Shown: one piece after another, positions 13,863-21,695 of the stretch
How the letters are laid out: every line of letters begins with the position of its first letter
Position numbering within the stretch: position 1 is the stretch's first letter
DNA from: UBA1737 sp964474685
GTDB lineage: Bacteria > Bacillota_I > Bacilli_A > ML615J-28 > CAG-313
DNA: 22,115 nt
Assembly: GCA_964474685.1 (NCBI GenBank)
Contig: CAYYTE010000018.1
Location: 1 to 22,115, forward strand
Direction: 5' to 3'
Made by a program: the position numbers and the translations under genes
Notes under the pieces: generated by a model
What the model saw: the letters and a program-made list of their open reading frames with translations, nothing else
Told to the model about the DNA's origin: nothing
Databases searched by the model: none

Positions 13863-16162
13863 AAGCGAATCACTCTTTCCACCGTATAAACGCCTGGAAA
13901 GTTTTCAAGAATTTGAATAACTTTATCAACATCACCAACATTTGATACCTGTAACTTAAATTTAGATAAACATTCTTCTAATTTATTCTTAGTTGAAGTA
14001 ACTGATAAAATTGAAATATTACAAGTATTAATGGCATTAATCATATTTGCAACTACATTTAACTTATCATGACATATAACTCTAATCGTAACTGTAAATA
14101 CTCTTTGATTAAAATCAGCATCCCAAGCAAGTCGGATAAAACGTTCTTTATCATTTTGTTGTAAAACTTTACACCCTTCTCGATGGACAACAATTCCATT
14201 CGCTTTTGTAACATACCCATAGATTTTATCACCATAAACAGGTTGGCAACAACTAGCAAGTTTTACTTGAACTTTACTTAAGCCATCAACAATAATGCCA
14301 TAACCATTTTGAGAATGTTGTTTACGAATGAGTTGATTTTCCTCACTATATTGCTTGAGAAGCGTCGCATCATCCATTTTTACATCGGTAACTCCACAAA
14401 TTCGATTAATCGCACCTAATACAGAAATAACATCTTTTCCACAATTCCAATAGAAATCTTCAACCGTACGAATGCTTTCTTTATTAAAGAACTTTTCAAC
14501 CACATCATCCGTTAATAATTTAACATCATAATTAACATTCTTTGCGGCTTTTTCAAATTCTTCTTTACCTCTTATGATAAATTGGTCTCTTTGTTGTTTA
14601 TTGATAAAAGCTTTTATCTTCGTTCGAGCATGTGAAGTCTTAGCAAATTTAAACCAAGACGAAGTCGGACCTAAACAAGTTTTACTCGTTTTTATCTCAA
14701 TTACATCTCCTGTTTTCATTTTGTAACTTAATGGTACAATCTTTCCATTTGCTAGAGCCCCTACCGCGTGCTCCCCAATTTGAGAGTGAATACGATAAGC
14801 AAAATCTAACGGCATCGATCCTACAGGGAAATCATAAACGTCCCCATTTGGTGAAAATATATAAACATTTGCACTAAATATGTCCGCAATAATACTATCT
14901 AAAGGATCTTCTTCACCACCCGAATTCTCTACATAGGTAGTTAAATCTTTATACCATTTTAACTTATTTGTAATCTCTAACTGTTCTCTTTCATGAGAAT
15001 ACCCAGCATTTTCTTTATAAGCCCAGTGAGCGGCAACACCTAGTTCCGCAATTGTATCCATTTCATATGTACGAATTTGAATTTCAAATATTTTACCATT
15101 TCTTCCCACCACTGTAGTATGTAAAGATTGATATAAATTTGTTTTTGGAACAGCAATATAATCTTTAAATCGCATAGGAAGTGGAGTCCAAACACTGTGA
15201 ATTAAACCTAATACTTGATAGCATTCAGAAATAGAGTTCACAACCACACGTAAAGCTAGTAAATCATAAATATCATCTAAAGATTTATGTTTATCTTGTA
15301 ATTTACGATAGATACTATAAATATTTTTTATTCTTCCTTTTAATTCATAGCCCACGATATTATGATTATCTAAAAGTGATTTGATATTTGACTTCATAAA
15401 GTCAATATCATCTTGTCTTTCCGATTTTCGTGTTAGAACATATCCAGAGATATTCTTATAATCTTCAGGATACAATACTCCAAAACTTAAGTCTTCTAAT
15501 TCGGCTTTTAAACGATACATTCCAAGCCTTAAGCCTAAAGGGGCATATAAATCCAGTGTTTCTTTCGCAATACGAATTTGTTTGTCTTTTGTTTGATATT
15601 GAATTGTCCGCATATTATGTAGACGATCCACGAGTTTCACTAGTACAACTCTTATGTCTTTGGCCATCGCTAAAAGTAACTTCTCATGGTTATGAGCCAG
15701 TGCTTTTTCTTTGGTCATATATTTTAATTTACCAATTTTTGTTACTCCATCGACAATATTGGTCACATCGTCACCAAACTCAGCTCGCATTTCCTCAATT
15801 GTCATAGGAGTGTCTTCTAACACATCATGTAAAAGACCTGCGGCAATCGTAGCGGGACCGGTATGAAGTGTTGCTAGAATATAGGCTACTTCGATTGGAT
15901 GTTGAACATATGGATCTCCGGATTTTCTAAATTGTCCTTCGTGCATCTTCTTAGCACAAAGATATGCTTTTGAAATCAAATCAAGGTTCTCTGAATCATG
16001 CAAATAGCTTTTTGCAACATTCATAATATCATCAATCGTTTTATCTTGAGGATGTTCTTCAATCTCTACTTCTAATGATGTTTCATCATTTACATCCGGC
16101 ATTTTAACAACAGGAGTAGAATTATCTAAAACATCTACCTTTGGCTCTACCTTAGAATCCAT
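13859..16162 (-). CDS. relA: Bifunctional (p)ppGpp synthetase/hydrolase Rel
   Basis: 767 aa long Rel. It makes (p)ppGpp during amino-acid starvation on the ribosome and hydrolyses it otherwise. The HD hydrolase domain is intact: H88, H112-D113, E116-D117 (HDVLEDT) and D179 (VDRLHN). The synthetase domain has RFKDYIAVPKTNLYQS (331-346), D300 and E360-Q362 (FEIQIRT). A TGS domain (about 432-492) is followed by a helical region, a zinc-finger/conserved-Cys domain (C638, C639, H660, C664) and an ACT/RRM domain (about 690-767). The protein has about 35 extra acidic, low-complexity residues before the usual start. AAGGAAGTG precedes the ATG. It lies 48 nt after apt and overlaps dtd by ATGA. Confidence 0.97.
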   Translation of the reverse strand: MDSKVEPKVDVLDNSTPVVKMPDVNDETSLEVEIEEHPQDKTIDDIMNVAKSYLHDSENLDLISKAYLCAKKMHEGQFRKSGDPYVQHPIEVAYILATLHTGPATIAAGLLHDVLEDTPMTIEEMRAEFGDDVTNIVDGVTKIGKLKYMTKEKALAHNHEKLLLAMAKDIRVVLVKLVDRLHNMRTIQYQTKDKQIRIAKETLDLYAPLGLRLGMYRLKAELEDLSFGVLYPEDYKNISGYVLTRKSERQDDIDFMKSNIKSLLDNHNIVGYELKGRIKNIYSIYRKLQDKHKSLDDIYDLLALRVVVNSISECYQVLGLIHSVWTPLPMRFKDYIAVPKTNLYQSLHTTVVGRNGKIFEIQIRTYEMDTIAELGVAAHWAYKENAGYSHEREQLEITNKLKWYKDLTTYVENSGGEEDPLDSIIADIFSANVYIFSPNGDVYDFPVGSMPLDFAYRIHSQIGEHAVGALANGKIVPLSYKMKTGDVIEIKTSKTCLGPTSSWFKFAKTSHARTKIKAFINKQQRDQFIIRGKEEFEKAAKNVNYDVKLLTDDVVEKFFNKESIRTVEDFYWNCGKDVISVLGAINRICGVTDVKMDDATLLKQYSEENQLIRKQHSQNGYGIIVDGLSKVQVKLASCCQPVYGDKIYGYVTKANGIVVHREGCKVLQQNDKERFIRLAWDADFNQRVFTVTIRVICHDKLNVVANMINAINTCNISILSVTSTKNKLEECLSKFKLQVSNVGDVDKVIQILENFPGVYTVERVIRL

Positions 16163-16210
16163 ATATTTTCACTTCCTTTCTATAAAATTATAATATTTTA
16201 TTAGATATTA

Positions 16211-16729
16211 TTAATGAGTATACTTTACAAGTGATAAAGTTTCTTGATTTTTTAATTGTTGTCTTCCTTTTAAATCTGTTAATTCAATCAAAAAACAAAT
16301 TCCTACCACTTCTCCACCTAAACGATTAATTAACCGGCAGCAAGCATCAATTGTTCCACCAGTTGCAAGTAAATCATCAATAATAACCACTTTATCTCCC
16401 GGCTTAATAGCATCTTTGTGCATACATAGAGTATTCTTACCATATTCTAAGGAATAATCTTCAGTAATCTCTTCTCTAGGAAGTTTTCCAGGTTTACGAA
16501 CAGGCACAAAAGGCACTTTTAAATCAAAAGCTACCGGGCAACCAAAAATAAAGCCTCTGGATTCAGGGCCTACAATTACTGTTGCACCTCTTGATTTAGA
16601 AAATTCTGAAAACTCCTTAATCGCACTATAATAAGCCTCACCATTTCCAGTTAATGTAGTAATATCCTTAAAAGAAATTCCTTTTGTAGGGAAGTCCTCG
16701 ATAACTGCAATATGTTTTTTATAATCCAT
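16211..16729 (-). CDS. apt: Adenine phosphoribosyltransferase
   Basis: Salvages adenine with PRPP to give AMP. 172 aa, normal length. The PRPP-binding loop is VVIIDDLLATGGT (114-126). GPESRGF (54-60) and the flexible catalytic loop RKPGKLPREE (78-87) are as in characterised Apt enzymes. GAGGT lies about 8 nt before the ATG. First gene of the apt-relA-dtd cluster, an order conserved in B. subtilis and relatives. A promoter lies just upstream. Confidence 0.97.
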   Translation of the reverse strand: MDYKKHIAVIEDFPTKGISFKDITTLTGNGEAYYSAIKEFSEFSKSRGATVIVGPESRGFIFGCPVAFDLKVPFVPVRKPGKLPREEITEDYSLEYGKNTLCMHKDAIKPGDKVVIIDDLLATGGTIDACCRLINRLGGEVVGICFLIELTDLKGRQQLKNQETLSLVKYTH

Positions 16730-16764
16730 GTGAATCTACCTCATCTTTCAATTCTATATATCTT

Positions 16765-16793
16765 ATTATATCAAAAATCGCTAAAATTATAAA
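16765..16793 (-). promoter_or_regulatory. Promoter of the apt-relA-dtd operon
   Basis: TTTATA (16793-16788), a 17-nt spacer and perfect TATAAT (16770-16765), about 36 nt before the apt ATG. The -35 is weak (4 of 6 matches). Confidence 0.6.
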
Positions 16794-16855
16794 GAAAATT
16801 GACTTAATAATGAACGATAGCATAGTAAATTTATTCAATTTTATTTAAATATAGC

Positions 16856-16878
16856 AAAAAAGGGATAAAATCCCTTTT
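16856..16878 (-). terminator. Terminator of the NadC-like gene
   Basis: A 9-bp stem AAAAGGGAT/ATCCCTTTT with a 3-nt loop (16858-16866 with 16870-16878). On the minus strand the stem's 3' side runs into TTTTTT (16861-16856). It lies directly after the stop codon and separates this gene from apt. Confidence 0.9.
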
Positions 16879-16881
16879 ATT

Positions 16882-17739
16882 TTAAGATTCAATTGATTTA
16901 GACCAATTTGTTTTATAAACATGAAACTCTAATTCTACTGCTTTTGCGTCTCTTATCACATTTTCTAATTCAATATAATCTAAATTTAACTCTTTAGCAA
17001 AAGAACGCACTTGCTTTAATTCTATCGAACCCCGATAACCATAATTTAAATTTGCTACCTTATTTTCAAGAATATGATTCATATCTTCTTTTTTCATTTT
17101 ATAAAAAGTGATATTTTGAATTGCTTCTAATTTAATTAATTCATATTCTTCTATAGAAGATACTTGAACTTCAATCTTTGCTTCTGGATCTAGCGAGCGT
17201 ATTTTTTTAATATCCTCTTGAACACTTCGATTTCCAGACATTTGATTTTGTAAATAATAATAGAAATGATCGATTTCTGAAGGTATGATATATGCAAGTG
17301 AGGTTTCAATAGCAATTTGTTGAAAATTAATAAATTGAGGATTATCTAAATTAATGATAAATAGTTTCGGATTTAATCCATTTAATTCAAGTAGATACCT
17401 TTTTACCATCGAAGAAATAGATATCATCTGTTGTAAAATTCCAACCGCTAAAGGTGCGCTTTGAATAATATCTCTAGCACTTCCTTGTACTTTTACAAGT
17501 ACATCCCCTCTGTTAACAAAAGTTCCATCCTTTTTTAAAATAGTCACTTTAATCTTCGGATTAACTTTCATAAAGAACATCTTTATAACTTCATTTCCAC
17601 AAACAAGCCCTGACGATTTTGTGAAAATATTCGCAACAATTTCATCTTTTTTCTCAATTAAAGCATACACTAATTTATGATTATCATTCTCATGTTCTTT
17701 AATTAATCTATCCAATTGTTGTTCTATAATTATATCCAT
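16882..17739 (-). CDS. NadC-like (quinolinate phosphoribosyltransferase fold) protein lacking the catalytic residues
   Basis: 285 aa, close to NadC length. The N-terminal half follows NadC strand by strand: TKSSGLVCGNEV matches the '(D/x)GVLAG' strand, KKDGTFVNRGDVLVKVQGSARDII matches 'DGxxVxxGxxLxxVxGxAxxIL', and LQQMISISSMVKRY matches 'NFLQxLSGIATxTRRY'. In the C-terminal half, IEVQVSSIEEYELIKLEA and ITFYKM match 'VEVENLEEALEA' and 'IMLDNM'. Active-site motifs are missing: the N-terminal EDxxxGDxT is DNHKLVYAL, the ER before the LQ helix is SAP, no DTRKTTPG or GGGxHHR segment exists (NLDNPQFINFQQ instead), and the Asp of LDNM is Tyr. It is therefore probably not a QPRTase. The start ATG follows TGGAGG by 4 nt. 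Confidence 0.75.
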   Translation of the reverse strand: MDIIIEQQLDRLIKEHENDNHKLVYALIEKKDEIVANIFTKSSGLVCGNEVIKMFFMKVNPKIKVTILKKDGTFVNRGDVLVKVQGSARDIIQSAPLAVGILQQMISISSMVKRYLLELNGLNPKLFIINLDNPQFINFQQIAIETSLAYIIPSEIDHFYYYLQNQMSGNRSVQEDIKKIRSLDPEAKIEVQVSSIEEYELIKLEAIQNITFYKMKKEDMNHILENKVANLNYGYRGSIELKQVRSFAKELNLDYIELENVIRDAKAVELEFHVYKTNWSKSIES

Positions 17740-17755
17740 AAAACCTCCATACAAG

Positions 17756-17783
17756 AAAAGGCCTTTAGTAACCTAAAAACCTT
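17756..17783 (-). terminator. Probable terminator after the zinc-ribbon membrane protein gene
   Basis: AAGGUUUUUAG (17783-17773) pairs with CUAAAGGCCUU (17768-17758) including two G-U pairs, with a GUUA loop. The tail is short (UUUUC), so read-through into the NadC-like gene is likely. Confidence 0.55.
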
Positions 17784-17798
17784 CCTCCATTTATAATA

Positions 17799-18896
17799 TT
17801 AAGCGTTTTGCCCATAAAGCATAAAAAGTAAAACGATTAGTCCAACAAGAATAATAATTCCAAATATAGTCATAGTAACCTTTAATCCGGAAACAGGGTA
17901 TTTACCAACAAGTTTTGAAGTTTCCCCATTCACTTTAAAAGTAAATGTTTTATCTTTGTATTTATAAAATCCAAGCCAAATAGGCACTAATACATATTTA
18001 TACTTTACTGAATTATAATTCGTATTAATCGTTAATGAGTCAATGACGTCATAAGAATAACCACTCAAAATTCCATTTTTAATATAAGGTGCAGCAAGTT
18101 TTTTTGCAATCTCCCATCCACCTTTAACATCAATATCATAATGTTCAGCTGAGAATCCAGCTAAATAACGTTGATCATAGAGAATTGAATCGTTTGTTCC
18201 AAAAGGCGATAATGAATTAATGTCCTGTTGGGTAACTTTTCTTCCAGCATCTACTAATAAATCATCAAAATTAATATCTTTAGTTCCCGATATATTAAAC
18301 CAACGAATTCTTGTTTCAGTATGACTGTTCTTTCCACTTCCAACCGTAACTGTATAATATTTTCCAAGTCTACCCGTATAAACGGATGTTGTGTTCGTAT
18401 CATAAGTCCACATAGGTAAGTAGATTCCATTCACAGTAACCGAAGGAATTGCTTTCTTTACTTTCGAAGGAACAAAAAACTTATGCTTTAACCAATTTGA
18501 ATAGACTGTTCTTGCGCCCTTTACATCTACTTTAAAAGGAATGACTCGATTTGGCTTAAACCCAGGAAGTGCGTTAGACTCCGCAACTTGTGTAGAACCA
18601 CAAAACGGACAAGTCACACTAAGTTCTTTAATCGAAACAACTGTATCTGCACCACAAGAATTACAATGAAACACTTTTGTTTCGTTTTGCCATGAGTTAT
18701 TCGATGCACCTACTTTATAAAAGTCCAATTCTTCCGTTGATTTTTCACTTGTTAACTTTACTTTATTTCCACAATAATCACAAATTAACGTAGAAGTAAT
18801 GGGGTCAAAATGCATAGGAGCCCCACATGCTGGGCAAATATAAGATTCTGCTTCTCTGCGTAACTTTTCGTTATCGTCTAGTGTTTCGTTTGTCAT
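17799..18896 (-). CDS. TFIIB-type zinc-ribbon membrane protein, YdjG-like
   Basis: 365 aa. There are two N-terminal zinc ribbons: C21-x2-C24...C39-x2-C42 (CPACG, CDYCG) and C78-x2-C81...C96-x2-C99 (CNSCG, CPFCG). A ~230-residue central beta-rich domain follows (RVIPFKVD, YLPMWTYDTNTTSVYTG, YVLVPIWLGFYKYKDK), then one C-terminal transmembrane helix (about 340-361) with a short tail. B. subtilis YdjG has this layout and works with YdjH and the SPFH protein YdjI to bring PspA to the membrane under stress. The neighbouring upstream gene here is YdjI-like (2-nt gap), which supports the assignment; no ydjH or pspA is in the window. There is no clear ribosome binding site, so translation probably depends on reinitiation from the SPFH gene. 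Confidence 0.85.
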   Translation of the reverse strand: MTNETLDDNEKLRREAESYICPACGAPMHFDPITSTLICDYCGNKVKLTSEKSTEELDFYKVGASNNSWQNETKVFHCNSCGADTVVSIKELSVTCPFCGSTQVAESNALPGFKPNRVIPFKVDVKGARTVYSNWLKHKFFVPSKVKKAIPSVTVNGIYLPMWTYDTNTTSVYTGRLGKYYTVTVGSGKNSHTETRIRWFNISGTKDINFDDLLVDAGRKVTQQDINSLSPFGTNDSILYDQRYLAGFSAEHYDIDVKGGWEIAKKLAAPYIKNGILSGYSYDVIDSLTINTNYNSVKYKYVLVPIWLGFYKYKDKTFTFKVNGETSKLVGKYPVSGLKVTMTIFGIIILVGLIVLLFMLYGQNA

Positions 18897-18898
18897 AA

Positions 18899-20011
18899 TT
18901 ATTGTTGTTTACCACAATTTGGACAGAATTTAGCATTTGCATCTAATTCAAATCCACAATTGGAACAAAACTTCTTAGGATTTGTGGTTACAGGAGCACC
19001 ACAACTCATACAAAAGTTCGCATCAGCAGCAACTGGTTTTCCACATTTTGAACAAACAGTTCCTCCAACAGATGAAGCGCCAACAGCAGCTGCGGCAGCA
19101 GCAGGAGCTGCTTGTTGATTTCCGGCACCTTGTTGTTGAACGGATTGGCTATAGGCTTGTCCCATAGCTTGTCCCATTGCAACACCAGCACCAAGTCCAA
19201 CACCCATACCTGCAATGTTTCCACCATTTGGATTGTTTGCGGCATCACGAATTGCTTGAGCAGTTTGATATTGAGTGAAATTGCCCATTTGATTGCCAAT
19301 TGCACCCACAGCAGCTCTTTGGTCCATTGCTTTTTCTACTTCTTCCGGTAATGAAATATTCTCAACGTTAATATTTGGAAGTGAAACTCCAATACGATCG
19401 AAGATAGGAGTTAACTTTTCCTTTACAGCTTCAGCAATTTCATAATATTTTGCAGCAAGGTCAAGTGCAGGAATCTTAATTTCTCCTAAAGTATCTGTAA
19501 ACCCTGTTACAATAATACTCTTAAAATACTCGGATAATGCGGATGTAGAATATTCACGATTCGTTCCAAAGATCTCACGCATAAAAGTAGGAGCGTCTTT
19601 TATTTTAAAAGAATATTTACCACGTGCGCCAACTCTTAATAAGCCAAAATCAGCATCACGAAGAGGCACTCTACTAGCAGTTCCCCATCTTTGGTCAATA
19701 AATTGCTTTGTATTTACATAATAAACTTCAGCTTTAAAAGGCGAATCAAATCCATACTTCCAACTTGCAAGTTTGGTAATGATTGGCATATTCTTTGTAG
19801 TTAATTCATGCATACCAGGACCATATACATCCGCAATTTGCCCTGAATTAACAAGCATTGCTACTTGTGATTCGCTCACAATTAGTTGACATCCATTCAT
19901 AATTTCATCACGATCCTCCATCGGATACTTGTAAACTACTAAGTCCGTTGACGGATCATCCCATTTAATAACTTTTAATAATTGTCTACCAATTCTACTA
20001 AATAATCCCAT
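18899..20011 (-). CDS. SPFH-domain protein with C-terminal double zinc ribbon, YdjI-like
   Basis: 370 aa. A SPFH/virion-core-like domain spans about residues 30-245 (QLIVSESQVAMLVNSGQIAD, YGPGMHELTT, RVPLRDADFGLLRVGARGKY). A Gly/Met/Gln/Ala-rich linker (about 255-318, with a run of Ala) leads to two zinc ribbons: CSKCG...CMSCG (about 320-337) and CSNCG...CPNCG (about 347-367). There is no transmembrane segment; N-terminal residues such as LLKVIKW may bind the membrane peripherally. B. subtilis YdjI has this domain order and recruits PspA. GAGAGG lies about 9 nt before the ATG. It is the first gene of a two- or three-gene unit with the zinc-ribbon membrane protein. Confidence 0.9.
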   Translation of the reverse strand: MGLFSRIGRQLLKVIKWDDPSTDLVVYKYPMEDRDEIMNGCQLIVSESQVAMLVNSGQIADVYGPGMHELTTKNMPIITKLASWKYGFDSPFKAEVYYVNTKQFIDQRWGTASRVPLRDADFGLLRVGARGKYSFKIKDAPTFMREIFGTNREYSTSALSEYFKSIIVTGFTDTLGEIKIPALDLAAKYYEIAEAVKEKLTPIFDRIGVSLPNINVENISLPEEVEKAMDQRAAVGAIGNQMGNFTQYQTAQAIRDAANNPNGGNIAGMGVGLGAGVAMGQAMGQAYSQSVQQQGAGNQQAAPAAAAAAVGASSVGGTVCSKCGKPVAADANFCMSCGAPVTTNPKKFCSNCGFELDANAKFCPNCGKQQ

Positions 20012-20042
20012 ATTTTTTTACCTCTCATTAATAATAATATTA

Positions 20043-20082
20043 ATTATATACATAGTATACCATAGTTTAAATCAAAAAACAA
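20043..20082 (-). promoter_or_regulatory. Promoter region of the SPFH/zinc-ribbon operon
   Basis: TTGTTT (20082-20077), 17 nt and TATACT (20059-20054). A second candidate has a perfect TATAAT at 20048-20043 with TTTAAA 17 nt upstream. The first -35 overlaps the T run of the glpK terminator. Confidence 0.55.
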
Positions 20083-20109
20083 ACGTTTTTTATACAAATT
20101 GTTTGTTTT
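20074..20109 (-). terminator. Probable terminator of glpK
   Basis: AAAACAAAC (20109-20101) pairs with GTTTGTTTT (20084-20076) across a 16-nt loop, running into further T residues to 20074. It begins immediately after the glpK stop codon. Confidence 0.6.
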
Positions 20110-21612
20110 CTACAAACGAAACTCTCTACAAGCGTGTACTGCTTGATGCCATTTTTCAATTCTTCTATTTCTTTCTGTTTCAGCCATATTCGCAACAAAT
20201 ACATTTTCGATTTGATGAAGTCTTTTAATCTCTTCAATACTTGAAAAAAAGTGACAATTTAAACCAGCTAAATAAAGGGCTCCTAAAGAAGTAGTTTCTG
20301 AGCACTTTGCTCGGAATAAATTAATGTTTAATAAATCACTTTGAAATTGCATCAAATAATTATTAAGTGATGCTCCACCATCTACACCTAAATATGTAAT
20401 GCTTTTACCAAGTTCAACTTCCATAGCTTTTGTTACATCGTATACTTGATAAGCAATCGATTCGACGGTTGCTGAAATAATTTCATTTCTTGATGTCGAC
20501 CTTGTAATTCCAAAAATGGAACCACGACAAGAATCATCCCAATAAGGAGCTCCAAGACCTACAAAAGCAGGAACTACAATGACTTGTTTCGAAGTATGTT
20601 CATCTTCAATAAAGTTTTCACATTCTTTTGCATTACTAAAAAACTTCATACTATCTCTTAACCATTGTACCGCAGAACCACCCACAAATACACTACCTTC
20701 TAAAGCATACGTAGTTTTTCCACCAATCTTCCAAGCAATAGTTGAAACCAATCCTTGTTTAGAAGTTATCAACTTCTCTCCAGAATTCATAAGTAAAAAG
20801 CAACCCGTACCATATGTAACCTTCCCAGTTCCATATTCATGGCAACACTGCCCAAACAAAGCCGCTTGTTGATCACCAATCATAGCCGATATCGGACAAT
20901 TCCTCATACCCGGGTATAAGGACTCTAACCCTTCAGCAACCCCAAAGTTATAACTCGAAGGTAACACAATTGGTAATATATTTTTTGGTATATCAAAGAA
21001 GTCTAATAGTTCATCATCCCAAGTTTCTGTATGAATATTATATAGAAGGGTTCTACTGGCATTTGTAATGTCGGTGGCATGAACTTTACCACCCGTTAAT
21101 TTCCAAAGTAAAAAAGAATCAATCGTACCAAATAGAAGTTTACCTTCCAAAGCATCTTGATAAGAACCTTCCACATTATCAAATATCCAACGTAACTTTG
21201 TTGCTGAAAAATAAGGATTTAAACGAAGACCCGTCTTTTCAGGTATTTGGGATGCAAATGGTTTATTTTTAAGTTTCTCACAAATCGCACTGGATTGTCT
21301 TGATTGCCACACAATAGCGGGATATATTGCTTTACCCGTTTTTTTAGACCATACAACTGTAGTTTCTCTTTGATTGGTTATACCAATTGCTGAAAGTTCT
21401 TCAGGTGTAATATCTGCTTGTCGTAGGACATTTCCAATCAGTTCTTTTACTTGTTCCCAGATTGTTTCAGGATTGTGTAATACCCAGCCACTTTGAGGAC
21501 AAATCTGAGGAAACTCCATTTGACTAGAAGCAACAATTGTTGTACTATGATTAAATAATATTACACGAGTGGATGTAGTTCCTTGATCAATTGTTAAAAT
21601 ATACTTTTTCAT
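20110..21612 (-). CDS. glpK: Glycerol kinase
   Basis: 500 aa FGGY-family kinase, normal length; it phosphorylates glycerol to glycerol-3-phosphate. The phosphate-binding DQGTTSTR is at residues 9-16. GITNQRETTVVW, WQSRQSS and the catalytic-Asp segment GDQQAALFG (D247) are intact, as are TYGTGCFLLMN and the second FGGY signature region. The ATG used has GGGAT 3 nt and AGGAAAGGG just upstream; the 36-nt in-frame extension is rejected. In Bacillota a His in a YHF-type motif between the 'SSE.YG' and 'GDQQ' segments is phosphorylated by HPr; here the segment at 219-246 (SSYNFGVAEG, LYPGMRNCPIS) contains no His. No clear promoter or cre site is seen, and no glpF or glpD is in the window. Confidence 0.96.
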   Translation of the reverse strand: MKKYILTIDQGTTSTRVILFNHSTTIVASSQMEFPQICPQSGWVLHNPETIWEQVKELIGNVLRQADITPEELSAIGITNQRETTVVWSKKTGKAIYPAIVWQSRQSSAICEKLKNKPFASQIPEKTGLRLNPYFSATKLRWIFDNVEGSYQDALEGKLLFGTIDSFLLWKLTGGKVHATDITNASRTLLYNIHTETWDDELLDFFDIPKNILPIVLPSSYNFGVAEGLESLYPGMRNCPISAMIGDQQAALFGQCCHEYGTGKVTYGTGCFLLMNSGEKLITSKQGLVSTIAWKIGGKTTYALEGSVFVGGSAVQWLRDSMKFFSNAKECENFIEDEHTSKQVIVVPAFVGLGAPYWDDSCRGSIFGITRSTSRNEIISATVESIAYQVYDVTKAMEVELGKSITYLGVDGGASLNNYLMQFQSDLLNINLFRAKCSETTSLGALYLAGLNCHFFSSIEEIKRLHQIENVFVANMAETERNRRIEKWHQAVHACREFRL

Positions 21613-21640
21613 ATTATCCCTTTCCTGTTTCATAAAAGAA

Positions 21641-21677
21641 GAAAACATCTTTTAACTACTAATTCGTCAAAAGATGT
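21641..21677 (-). terminator. Terminator of the P-type ATPase gene
   Basis: ACATCTTTTGAC (21677-21666) pairs with GTTAAAAGATGT (21656-21645), with one G-U pair and a 9-nt loop, followed by TTTCTTCTTTT. It lies between the ATPase stop codon and glpK. Confidence 0.7.
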
Positions 21678-21695
21678 AAATCTATTTAATAATGC

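Noticed and set aside
15430..15807. 125-codon plus-strand open frame inside relA
   Set aside because: Antisense shadow of a well-conserved gene, with no ribosome binding site or recognisable domain.
16187..16192. TATAAT just upstream of relA as a separate relA promoter
   Set aside because: The -35 position is ATTAAT with little similarity to consensus; in such AT-rich sequence a lone TATAAT is expected by chance.
16799..16828. TTGACT with TAGTAA on the plus strand between apt and the NadC-like gene
   Set aside because: Poor -10, 18-19-nt spacing and no plus-strand gene downstream.
19006..19305. 99-codon minus-strand frame inside the SPFH gene
   Set aside because: Out-of-frame reading of the Ala/Gln/Gly-rich linker; its Leu/Gln-rich composition is a by-product of that repeat.
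21613..21648. 12-residue N-terminal extension of glpK
   Set aside because: It would put the AGGAAAGGG ribosome binding site inside the gene and overlaps the preceding terminator; GlpK normally begins at MKKYILTIDQGTT.
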